NCBI GenBank assembly: GCA_030068075.1
Contig: CM057826.1
Location: forward strand, 62,221,312 to 62,285,311
Source: Paguma larvata
Taxonomy: Eukaryota; Chordata; Mammalia; Carnivora; Viverridae
Reading direction: 5' to 3'
Length of the DNA stretch: 64,000 nucleotides
Positions 37,201-49,200 of the stretch are shown in pieces. The position numbers and the translations under genes are program-made. Within the stretch, counting starts at the first letter, position 1, and every line of letters starts with the position of its first letter. The notes under the pieces were generated by a model. That model was not told where the DNA came from and did not search any database. It was given only the letters and a program-made list of their open reading frames with translations.

Positions 37201-40200
37201 TGATCTCACAGGTTGTGGGATCAAGCCTCATGTGGGGCTCTGGGCTGATAGCATGGAGCCTGCTTGGGATTCTCTTTCTCTTTCTCTCTCTCTATCCCTT
37301 CTCTACTTTCTCTCTCTCTCTCTCTCTCTCTCAAAATAAATAAATAAACACTAAAAAATTTTTAAAAATATATCAATTTTAGTTTAGTGACAAACTATAT
37401 AATTCCTTACATATCGAGAACTGGTATATGTCTTTTATTTCTGTAGCTTTTATTGATTTGTTATATTTAATTTCCTTTTTTGGGTCAACATTTAAAGAGC
37501 ATTTATTTCCTCCCTGATACATCTTCCTATGCCCATGGACACATATATACACATAAGGATTCCACCTGCCCGCTCACCTCCCACATTTCTTTAGGCATAA
37601 GGGCCACATCTTATTTGCACTTTAATTGAACCAGGATATGTCTTACAACTGAGATAGTCATTTAACACAGAGTGAATTTTCTCTCCCCCAAAACAGTCAA
37701 ATTGACAGTGTGTCTCACAACCAAGGAAACCTAAAGTAGACACTGACATCTTTTTAGTAGAACAGGGGTCTGGTGGTCTTCCTGGAAGAGGGGGCTTAGT
37801 GGGGGAGGGACTGTAGCTAAGCTTTCCCAGAAGTCGTGGGAGGAGCTGGGACGGTTTGGCCAGAGAAAGCGGACTCCAGGGCACACCGATGAGCTTGTCC
37901 CTGAGAAGCTGTCATGGGCCAAAGGGGAGGACGGGTTCCCTGAGACCCTCAGGCTGAGCGCCAAGCCGCATGGCACTTTCACCTTTGTGAGCCGCCTACT
38001 CTAGAAAAAAAATATTAAAATTATATTTTATGACAGAAATGAAATATTCTTGTGGGTCCCCTACAGGTAGCATGGGCGCAGGAGCACCACACCTCATGGC
38101 CTTTGGGGACCTGTGGGTGGGAGTTACAGGGAAACACGTTTTGGTGAAATGGAGAAAGCCCTTGCTCACAGACAGCTGTCCAACAACGGAAGGGGTGGCT
38201 GAGGAGAGAGGAAGTTTTGACGCTGGAGGCGGCTGAGCAGAGGTTGGAAGTGATGAAGGAGGTGAGGCCCTGGAGTGGGGCTTGATGAATCCGTAGACTG
38301 GGGAGTCGAAGGCCTTGGGATCTTCAAGTCCCCCCACTATCTCCAAGCCCCCGCTGTGCCCAGAGACGAGCCCTCTGGAAGAGCCGGGGCTCCCGGGAGG
38401 CCAGCAGCGGACGCTCACTTGAGCAGATGGTGTTTCTGGCAGGCTCTGGGCAAAGGCTCCGGGTGAAGGAAAGGCTTAGCGGAGGCCCAGGCGTCTGCAG
38501 AGGGACGCCAGCAGTCCTCATCCTGGGACGCGCCCGGCTGCTGAAGCTACAGACTTCCGTTCCAGTCATCTTTGGTCTTTTCTCAACAAATTCCAGGGAG
38601 GCAATCCCGGGACCGGGGGAAAGGGAGGTGCCTGGATAACAGCCCACCCCGCAGTGTCCAGTGCAGATGAGGTCTTACCCTAGGGGAAGTCAGCATGCTG
38701 TCGTCAAAAGGCCACGGAGTGGGGACAATAGCCGAACCTGACGTTTATGCCCACAGCGGCCAGAGCCCTGGCGCCTGGGAGGCCCCAGATTTCTGCACAC
38801 AGAGAAGACAGGCCCCCTGGCCCAGTTCGGCTAGGCCAGTGCTGAAAGAGGTGACCATGGACTGTGGGCATTCTCTGTCCCACCTTCAGGTGCCGAGGCC
38901 TTCTGGTTGGTAGCTCGAGACCTGGATGGGGACCCTCTGACCTATGAGATTAGTGGCCAATATGCCTACTTCTTCAATGTCACCTCAGACACTGGGGAAG
39001 TGAAGCTGGCCAGCCCTCTGGACTACGAGGTAAAGGGCAGCAGCCTGGGAAGGCCCCATGAGGGGGGCGGGGAGGTGGGGGCCCTGCCCGTGCTCCTGGC
39101 CTGAGCAGGGACCCACCTCGGGGCCTCTCCTCTCTGCCCACCACAGACGCTCTACTTGTTCCCCATCACTATCTCCGTGAAGGACAATCGCAACAGCCCA
39201 GTGAGTCGGAAAGGGGGAGGGGAGGGCAGTCTGGTTCTGGGAGGGGGAGGGGGGGAACAAGGGCCACCCCTGACTGTGTCCCCTGCCTCAAGCAAGCAGG
39301 GAGGGCCCTAGTTAACAAAAACTGAATTTGGTGTTTATTTTCATCCAAATTATACCTGTCCATTTTGGGTCATGCAATATTACCAAGATTTTAATATTAT
39401 TATTAATTTACTTTAATTATATAAATATGCCATTTATATGTATAACATGAATTATATTAATTTATATTAATATAAATGTTAATAAAAGACAAGGGCTAAA
39501 TACCTTCCTACTGAGCTCTTTCAAGGCTATCTCTTTCAACTCCCTTGGCTGAAAAGGCACATTTTAGATGTTTTAAAAAAATCACCAAATTATGTCTGCA
39601 ACTTACCCTGAAATGGTTCTGTAAACACATGGAGAGCGAGAAATCAAACAATGGGTAAATCTAGACGAAGAGTATTGGGAGTTGTTTGTACTATACTTGC
39701 AACTTTTCTGGTGTTTGAAGTTGTATCAAATACGAGATCACCCTAAATATTGCCTGATTGCCTGAGAAGTGAAGTCACCTTGCACTCCCATCCCAGGCAC
39801 CGCTCCCTTTGTCTTCTCGAGCACTCACATTTTCTAGGCTCACGTGGGCTTTCCTACCTGCAGGTGCAAAAGGAAATGCAGGTGATTGTGGAGGATAGAA
39901 ATGACAATGCTCCGGTTTTCCAGAACACTGGCTTCTCTGTCAACATCAATGAGGTAACAACTGCCTTCATGGGTGTGTGTGTGTGTGTATGATGCATGCA
40001 TCCCAGAAGTTCTTCTTAAGAGTGTAAGAACAAGAGACAGCCAGCAGGGGGTTCAGGATCAGGGAAAAGCACCTCTTAGAAGGGGCAGCTGCAAGAACCA
40101 AATTCAGGGGAATGTAACCCCATAAACAATAGTTAGAGCAACATGGTGCAATCAGTCAGACTGGATTAGATTTCAGTTATGAAAGCAAAAATTTTTTTAA

Positions 40201-43200
40201 AGGAAGGAATCGATTTTCTCATGTATCTGAAAAAATTTAGAGGTACACTAACTTCAGGCATGGCTGGATCCAGGTACTCAAACCATGTGATCAAGAAGAG
40301 ATTTCTTTCCACATCTCAGCTCTGCTTCTCTTGTTGTCCCCATCTTTGGGCAAGGGGGCCATTCTCTCTTGTGATGATAAAAGTGTTCTCTGCAGCTCTA
40401 GGCTTTGCAGCTTGAACATAGACTGTCTCTTTCTCCATGGTCTTGGTCAAAACCCCAGAGATGACTCTCATTGGCTCATTTTGGGTCATGTACCCTTCAA
40501 CCTAGAGGTATGGAATGCTCTGATTGGCTAGGTTTGCACAGGAGCCCTCCCTTCTAGCAAGGGAGAACAGCCCCACTTGAACTACCTGTGTGGGAGGAGG
40601 TTCCCCAATGGTCCCTAAGCAGCAAACACAACATCACTCCTGGATCTTCATTACCATGTGGCTTTGAAGATGTATGAGGTGTAGGGCCCCATACTAGGCC
40701 AGACATAAGACCAGTGAAATCCAGGCAGCCATTTGACAGACTGATGGAGCACCTTCTATGTGCCAGGCACTGTCCTTGGTGCTGAGAATATCTGGTAAGG
40801 AAGACAGATCTGGTCACCGCCCTCAGTGTCTCACATTCTAATGAAGAGTACTGATAATAATCAATGAAACATTAAATAAGCAGGATTATTTTAGATAATA
40901 TTAAGTTCTATGAAGAGTATGAAACAGGGTAAAGTGAAAGAAAGTGACCAGGAAGGGGGCTGGTTTAGGTTGAGTGGCCAGAAAAGGCTTCTCTAAGTAG
41001 GTGACATCTGAGCAGAGACCTACATGGCAAGAAGGAGCCGGTCATGGGGTGCTCCAGGAAAAGGATGTTCCAGACAGGGGAACAGCAGATTCTAAGGCTC
41101 TGAGCTGGGAATGAATTTGGAGTGTTCTAGGCATAGCCAGGAAGCGGGTGTGAGTGAAGGGTAGAAGGTGAGGAGGAGGTGAAACCATTGGAGAGTTTTT
41201 AGCACAATATTGATGTGGTCTGATTCATGATTTTCCAAAATCACTCTGACCACTTTGTGGAAACAGTGAAGGTATGGACAGGTCACAGGGGGCAAAGGTC
41301 TTCCCAAAGAACCTTCCAGCTTTGCAGGGAGCTGTCTGGAATGTACTGCTATAGGCTACAGAGGGCCCATGGGATGTTTGAGCAGGGAAGTGACCCATCC
41401 TGGGCTCCTGAATGATTGCTCATCCTTATCCTGAGGGGCTCTGCAAATTGGAAGCCAGCGGAGGTGCTGGGGAGAGGAAGGGGGTAACTTTCCCCCTGCC
41501 CCCGCCCCGCAATTGTCTCTAGAGGCCCAGCCCTGGTGGGAAGGAAAGGGGAACGCTGGGTTTCAGGCTCTGGAATATGTTAACTATCCCTGTGGTACCG
41601 CTGGGAACACTGAAGCTCTGGGAGGGGAAGTGAGTGCTCAGTTATGGAGGGGATGGACTGGAGTTCCTCATTACAGACCCTGCCAGTCGGCTCCCTGGTG
41701 TTCTCTGTGGTGGCCAAGGACCCGGACACGGGGTCTGCAGGAGCGGTGGTGTACTCCATAGAGAAGGTGAGTGTGGGCAAGTCCCGTGGGAGTATGGGCC
41801 CCACCGCCCCTCACAGCCACCAGGGGGCAGCATCTCACACACAACCTCTAAGAACCTTGGTTGTTGGCATGAGGGCAGTGTCTTTGTGGTGGCCCAGCCG
41901 TGGCTCCCAAACCTTTTGCTGGCCTCTGCAGACCTCACTTGGCCAAGCTACCTAAGAGGGAATGCCTGCTGTGGACAGGACCCTCCTTCCCACCCTCTTT
42001 GCTCAGGGCACTGTCTGTTCATATCACACCACCTGGTGGCTGATTGGAGAGGTACAGTGTCTTATCCAAGGGGGTGTGGCCCTAGTTCTCCCGAAGAGCA
42101 GTTTCCTAGCTATAGCTCCTGTTAACTGAGTGCCCATGATGTGCCTAGCACATACCTTACCTCATTTGACCCTCCTCTCAACCCACTGATGAAATATCTG
42201 AGCTAATTTCCCAGAGGTGAAAACTGAGGCTCAGAGAGGTTATGTGACCTGGTAAGGGTGGCAGAGCTGGTCGAAAGCAGAGCCAGGATTCGAACCCAGG
42301 TGTCTCTGAGGGGACTCTGCCCTGACTGTGCTCTGCTTTAGGTCATCCCTTACACTGGAGACAGCCGGTACCTCTTCAGGATCTTGCCCGACGGCTCCAT
42401 CATCCTTAATGGCAGCCTCAGTTACAACAACAAAAGCGCCTTCTATCAGCTGGAGCTGGAGGCCTGTGTGAGTGGGGGCACAGACGGAGGGGTGCCGTGA
42501 CCTGAGGCCTGGGCTCACAGGGACCTGTCTCCCCATAGGACTCAGGCGGCCTGTACAACAACAACTTCGTCACCCAGTGCTCCTCGCCTGTCTTCCTGTC
42601 CATCTCTGTGCACGACCAGCCGGACCTGGACCCCCAATTTGTCAGGGAGTTTTACTCGGCCTCTGTGGCTGAGGATGCGCCCCAGGTGTGCAAGCGGACC
42701 AGGAGGGGTCTGGGTGGACACAAGAGGCAGGGAAAGGGTCTGAGCCATTGAACCAGGTGGTTCTCTGCGCAGGGAACCTCAGTGCTGAAGGTGGAGGCTG
42801 TGGATAGTGACAAAGGCATCAATGACCGAGTGATCTACAGCATTTCTAGTGAGAATGGGGGTGTTCCCAGGCTGGGGGAGGGATGGGGGTTCTGCCAGAG
42901 CCACTGGAAGCAGCAGCTCCTCCTGCCTCTCACTAGACTCCACAAGGCCCAGCTTGTTTGACATCGGGACAGATGGGGTGATCACAGTCAGCGGTTCCCT
43001 GGACCGTGAGCAGCTGCTGGAGGAGGATGAAGAGGTGAAGGTGCAGGTCACGGTGAGTGAGGGGTCCACTACCCCTTTTGCACCCCAACTTTTAGCTTCT
43101 GGCCTTGAACCTCTGTTCTCTCTTGAGCATTTGTTCTCTGATCACTTCCCTTTGGCCTCTGCTCTGCTCTCAGGCCACCGAGATGAACCTCAACATCTAT

Positions 43201-46200
43201 GGGCAGGAGGCCAAGGTGAGCATATGGGTCACGCTGACGGTGACAGATGTCAATGATCACAAACCCGAGTTTTACAACTGCAGCCTCCCAGCCTGCACCT
43301 TCACCCCCCAAGAGGCCCAAGTCAACTTCACTGGCTACGTCGATGAGCATGCCTCCACCCGCATCCCCATTGATGACCTCACCATGGTGGCGTACGACCC
43401 AGACAAGGCAGGTGCACCCACACAAGGGGTGGCTGGGTGAGGGTGATGGCGGGAGATGGCTGGGGGAGGCAGGTGGGGTGTGACCCACAGACCATGGCAC
43501 TAAGGTGCCGGGTGGGGAGGTGAGTGATGGGTGATGGTGGTGCTGATGATGAACTGAGGTAGAAGCTTGGAGTTACTGGGTGATACTTAGAAATGTTGGG
43601 TTATGTTATGCCGAGGGGTAGTTATGTGCTCAGGGCAATGCAAGGTGGTGGTGAAAAGAAAGGCAGTGTTGAGTGGAGGTTAGTACTGGGTAGTAGGTAA
43701 TGTTGAATGGAGTATAGTTTCAGTGGTGTTGAGGAGAGGGTGGTGATGGGTGCTTGGTGAAGTTGAGGGGCGTTGGGGTAGTACTGGATATTGGGGGATG
43801 TGGCAGTGTTGAGCACAGAGTGGTCCGAGTGGGTGCTAAGTTGGAGAGTATTCTTAAGCGCAGGTTGATATTGAGCGGGGTGGTACTGAGCAATGAATAG
43901 TTACGGGTGGTGTTTGGTAGTATTTGGTGATATTGAGTTGGACAAAATGTGGAGGGGAGGATGGTACTGGGTGGTGGTAGGTGGGTAGATGTGTTGCGTT
44001 GGTGGTTGGTGTTGATTGGAGCAGAGAGGGTGTGGAATGGAGGGTGGTGTGGGTAATGGGGTGATGTTGGGCATTGCCGGTATTTGGTGTTGGTATGGGT
44101 GGTGGAGCACGTTGAGTGCAGGCTGGTAAGGAAGACTCAGTAATGTCTCCTGGGAGTGTGTCCAGGCATTGTCTCCCCAGTCCAAGCCAGGAGCCCAGGC
44201 ACCAGGAGATGTCTTCTTCCAAGGAGTTCACATTTGCAGGGAGTGCACAACCCAGCTTCCCCAGGGCCCTCTTGCCGCAGTGTTTTGAGGTCCTCCCCCC
44301 CCCCCCCCCCCCCCCCGCCATGGGACTTCCAAAGGCTGGGCTTCCTGAGGCAGAGCCTACGGACAGGGATTAGAGGCAAGATGCAGGTTGATGCGTTGCA
44401 GGAGGCGGGGGCTCCGCCATACTATATGCCCATCTCCACAGGGCAGCAATGGTACCTTCCTGCTGTCCATGACGGGCCCGGATGCCGAAGCCTTCAGTGT
44501 CTCCCCCGAGCGGGTGGCAGGCTCAGTGGACGTGCAGGTGCTTGTGAGAGCTCCCGCCCTGGTGGACTACGAGACGCAGACAGTGATGCTAGTGCAGGTG
44601 AGAGGCACTCCGGGGCGCCAGGGAGTGCGGTCCATGGGCGCTCTGGTCCCAACGCTGCCACCTCTTCCCTTGTCCTCAGGTCGTGGCCACTGATTCAGTC
44701 AGTGGGAATTCCTCCGTCGCCCTGGTGACCATCCACATTAGAGACATCAATGACCATAGACCCACGTTCCCCCACAGCTTGTACAACCTCAGTGTCGTGG
44801 AGAACAGTCCGGATGGCACTGTGGTCACCGACAGCATCCATGTGAGTGACGGGGACCTGAGTGGGCTGGGCTAGGAGAGACATGGAGGGCAGACCTGGGG
44901 ACTGTGACCCTGCCCGCGTCTCTGTATCACCTGATGTCATCAGGTCCCAGCCAGTGCATAGGCATGTGTGTAGGGTGTCTGTTTGTATCTGAGTGTGTTG
45001 GGGGTTCTTCCTTTGTGTCAAGAAGCGGGACAGCCCTGTCCCCATCAATGGCACAGCTGACAGGGAGTGACATCATTTCCAAACAGTGTCCCATTGTCTG
45101 TCTCTCTGCTCACAGGCTTCCGACCCTGACACGGGTGAAGGGGGCCGCATCACCTACAGCCTGCTTCCAGGGAATGGGTAAGGTCTCCGCATGGGCACGG
45201 GGCAGCGGATGAGCGGGGCCCAGGCCCACCTCTCTGCCTCACAGGGGGGCTAGAGCAGGCGGGTAAGCTATGGGACACCCAGTTACATTTGAGTTTCGCA
45301 TAAACAACAAAGAGTTTGTTTAGTATAAGTAGATTGTGAATACTGCGTGGGACACTCTAAAATATTTTTCATCGCTTATCTGAAATTCAAATTCAAGTGC
45401 GCTCCCTATATTTTTGTTTGCTCGCTCTGGTCACCCCTCACAGGGCAGACATCTTTGAGGTGGATCCAAACTCAGGGACGGTGACAGTGAGGAACAGCGG
45501 GCTGCTGGACCGCGAGAAGCAGGCCGAGTACTACCTCACGCTGCAGGCCACGGACGGCGGGAACCTGTCGGGCTCCACCACTCTGCACATCACCCTGCTG
45601 GACGTCAATGACAACCCGCCCGTGGTCAGCGGCTCCTACAACATCTTCGTCCAGGAGGAGGAGGGCACCGTCTTTGTGCCCATCCAGGTGCGAGCGGCCT
45701 GGACCTGGCGGGTGGGACGGGGGCGAGGGACCGAGCCCGGCTCTGTAGTCATGCCAGCCCTGAGCTGGAATCTGGGCTCTCCTCTGTGATCTTGAGAAAG
45801 TTAATCCGTCTCTCTGGGCCTCTGTCTCCTCTTCGGAAAATGAAGACCATCGCAGTCACTAGAGAAAAATGCGGTAAAGCATTCAAAGCGGTCGGCGCAA
45901 AGCCCGGCCCAGAGCGAGCCCTCAAAAACACATTGCTCTTTTTAATTTCAGCCCCTGTTTCATTCCAAAAAGGATTTGAGGTGACTTTGATTAAAAGTAA
46001 GGTAAAAAAAAAATTGGAGAAATAAGGAAAAAGAAAGTAAGCATGGTATCGCTAACGGGCACAAAGGTAAAGTTAGAACCCGGAGCCGCACAATTGCTAG
46101 GAGTGGGCTGAAAATTCAGTTCTGAGCCTCCTGATGGCCAGTGCAAAAAAGGAAATATCGGCGGCCAGGTTCACAGAGTCTATGAGATAAAAACCCACTG

Positions 46201-49200
46201 TGGGCTCCAGAGACACATCAGAGAGCAGCATCTCCCCTGAGTCATCTGAAAGGGGGTCTTGTAAGAAGCGGGAAAGAAACCAGGACCTCAGAATGACAAT
46301 CAGGGGGCCGCAGAACGCTCTCCTGTTTCTGGGGCTGTGTCGTTTCCGGGGCACATTCCCACCCCTCCTGTCTTGACTGACTTGTGAAGCAGAGGCTGTA
46401 ATGATTTCTGTTTCACAGAAGGAGAGAAACGAGCCTCGGAGAAGTCAAATGACTCTTTGGGGCTCGCACAGCCAGTAAGTGGCAGCCCCGGAGCCAGAGC
46501 TCAGAACTCTCTGCCCTGAAACCTGAGCCTTTCTTTCTTTTTCTCACTCTGCCCTGACAACTTCTCACTCTGTTCTGCTCGGCGGGGCAGGAGCATTCCA
46601 GATCCGCTGCTGTAACCACAGTGCCCAGCGTGAGCCCCGAGAAGCACTTGGTGACTCAACTGGCCGAAATGAAAAGTGCTGAGGGGGGAACAGACAGGGT
46701 TAGGCTTCTGGAAAAAACATGGCTGGGTGCCTGTACGGGAGGCATTTAATAACCAAGGTCCCAGTGGAACTGAGATGAAAGACCTGAAGGGGATGGATGG
46801 GCAGAGTAGCCCGGCTCTGGATTCAAAGCCGCTTAGCTGGGCCCCAGGTCCTCTCAGATGAACCCACCGTATTTCCACAGGTGACTCTCAGTTAGGGGGA
46901 GGGTGCCAGAGAGTCACCCAAGGGCGTCACCTGTGCTGTGTTAAAGGTAGCATAGGGGATGCGGGGGCCCAGGGCTATCTCCAGCCTGGCCTGGAGTCAG
47001 ACGGAGAGGTGGAGAAGGCATTCAGGGTGAGGGGGAGGCATAGGCCAAGGCCCGAAAGCATCTGTGGCATTCTCCGTGCTGGGTCACCCCAAAGGCAAAC
47101 CAAGCACACGTTCAGGACCCTGGAGCACACACACACATCACACACACACGACTTAGGTGAAGAATCAACAGTTAAAAAAAAAAAAACAGCACTGAAGTGG
47201 TCATTGTGGGAAAATCAGAATCCTGTTGGACTTCACACTTATTTTATATTTGTTTGCTTTTGAATTTTGTTTTTTAATTTTCTAATGTTTATTTTTGAGA
47301 GAGAGAGAGTGTGTGCAAGTGAGGGAGGGGCAGAGAGAGAGGGAGACACAGAATCTGAAGCAGGCTCCAGGCTCTGAGCCATCAGCACAGAGCCCCACGC
47401 GGGCCTGAACCCACAAACCGTGAGATCGTGACCTGAGCTGAAGTCGGACGCTCAACCGACTAAGCCACCGAGGCGCCCTTGTTTTTGAATCTTGAATGGC
47501 TCTAACATACTCCCCCCACTGGCCCCTCTCTACTAGCATTTCAGCTCCATGAAGGCATTGTCTTGATCATGGCTCTGTGCTTGCCCAGTGCCTAGAACAG
47601 GGCCGGGCACATGGTAGGTATGCAGGAAATACTTGTGGGACAAATGAATGACATCAGTAGCTTAAGACCTCAGAACTCTTGCAAGCTGTTGGTCTGACCC
47701 TCTGATGGGAGACTGAGGCTGAGAGATTGGCCCGCGTCCCGCTGGCTTCAGGCCCAAATATTGCCCTTGTGCGCCAGGCTGCAGGAGAGGGGCCGGGGAG
47801 CATCTGGGAGCTGATGTCCCCCAATGCTGGTTATCCACACAGGCTTATGACAACGACCAGCCAGACACCAACAACAGCCGTCTGCATTTCAGCCTGCTGC
47901 CTGGCCCCTACAGCCACAACTTCTCAGTGGACCCTGATAACGGGATCCTCAGAAACCTGGGGCCCCTGGACCGAGAGGCCATTGAGCCCGCCCTGGGGGG
48001 CCGAATTGTGCTGACCGTGCTTGTGGCTGACTACGGCGTGCCTGTCCTCAGCACTGAAGTCAATATCACCATCAATGTGGAGGTAAGGCCTGGCACGGCC
48101 GCGGGAGGGGCGCCAGGGCGGGCCCTGTGGTGGGGAGCTCGTGGCAGATGGCCGGCACCCCCAGCCCTCCAGTCTGAGTTACATTCCCGCCCTATGCAGT
48201 CTGGTGGGCAAGAGAGTTCTGGAACCAGGCTGCTGGGGTTAGAATTCTGGCTCAATTGTGTGACCTTAGGCAACCACTCAAACTCCCTGTGCCTTCAAGT
48301 TCCTCGTCTGTAAAAATGGTGATAAAAACAGCATAAAGTGAGTTAGCAAATGGAAAGGTATCAGCGAATACGGTTAGCTCCCCTTAGCCAGGGTTTCGCT
48401 TTCCTCAGTTCCAGCTATCTGCACTCAATAGTATCCCCAAAGCGGATGAGCCTCAGATCATATTGTCAGAAGGTCAGTAGCAACCTAACGCTATGTCACG
48501 AAGCCACGTCACCCACCTCACTTCATGTCATCACATGGATATTTCATCATCTCATAGCATGGCAGGAAGAAGGATGAGCACAGGACAAAAGCATATTTTG
48601 AGAGAGAGAAAGAGACCATATTCGCATTACCTGTTACCACAGTATATTATTATAATTGTTCAATTTTATTATCAGCTATTGTTGTCAATCCCTTTCTGTG
48701 CCTAATTTATATACTAAACTCTATCATAGGTATGCACGATGTATAGGAGAAAACATAGTACGTATAGGATGCGGTACCGTCTGTGGTTTCGGGCATTCGT
48801 TGGGCTCTTGGAACGTTTCTCCCACAACTAAGGCAGGAACTACTTACTGTATTGGCTCTAATTATCATTCACAACGTTCTACCCAAAACTCTCCTATCTC
48901 CTCACCACCATTCAAGGGTACACAGAAGGGATGAAGAGCAGCATTTATAGGGTTTACTGCACACCTGTCCCTGAAACGTAGGGATGGTTAGTACCATTTT
49001 ATTGATCAAGAAACTGAGGCACAGAGGTTGCATAGCTTGCCTAGGGTTGCAGAATCGGGTTTTGAACCCAGTCTGTCTGGTTCTAAGGTCGTCACCAGCC
49101 CACAAGTCACCCTCCTCTAGGAAAGTATTGTGACAAATGTGCGCCTCTACAATGTCCATGATGTGTTTGGTGCCCCCTAGGTCTGTGCAGTGCACAGCCC

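Larger units (their letters stand above)
34609..38889 (+). other. CDHR2 intron 3, mostly non-repetitive with SINE and L1 pieces
   Basis: The largest CDHR2 intron in view. It holds two SINEs (36761-36893 and 37142-37369), an L1M-like piece (about 36895-37085) and, at about 35290-35770, an old interspersed repeat I cannot name. No further exon with cadherin content was seen. Confidence 0.7.
34215..43407 (+). other. CDHR2: CDHR2 exon map, part 1 (exons 2-12)
   Basis: Coding exons, numbered with the unseen noncoding exon as 1: 34203-34269 (ATG at 34215), 34537-34608, 38890-39029, 39147-39200, 39864-39953, 41677-41766, 42342-42467, 42539-42685, 42773-42848, 42937-43052 and 43174-43407. They encode the signal peptide and about the first third of the cadherin repeats. 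The last exon holds a DVNDHKPEF linker and ends in frame at DPDK. All donors are GT except the final one, which is GC at 43408-43409. Confidence 0.93.
45688..47842 (+). other. CDHR2 intron 16
   Basis: It contains a MIR (about 45760-45945, plus), a reverse MIR fragment (about 46400-46510), a reverse SINE (47281-47479) and an L2 3' piece (about 47545-47650). No coding exon is hidden here: exon 17 at 47843 joins exon 16 in frame. Confidence 0.75.

Noticed and set aside
43404..43416. GT at 43412-43413 as the true donor of CDHR2 exon 12
   Set aside because: Its use adds four bases and shifts the frame against every acceptor seen near 44442, whereas the GC at 43408 preserves the known protein.
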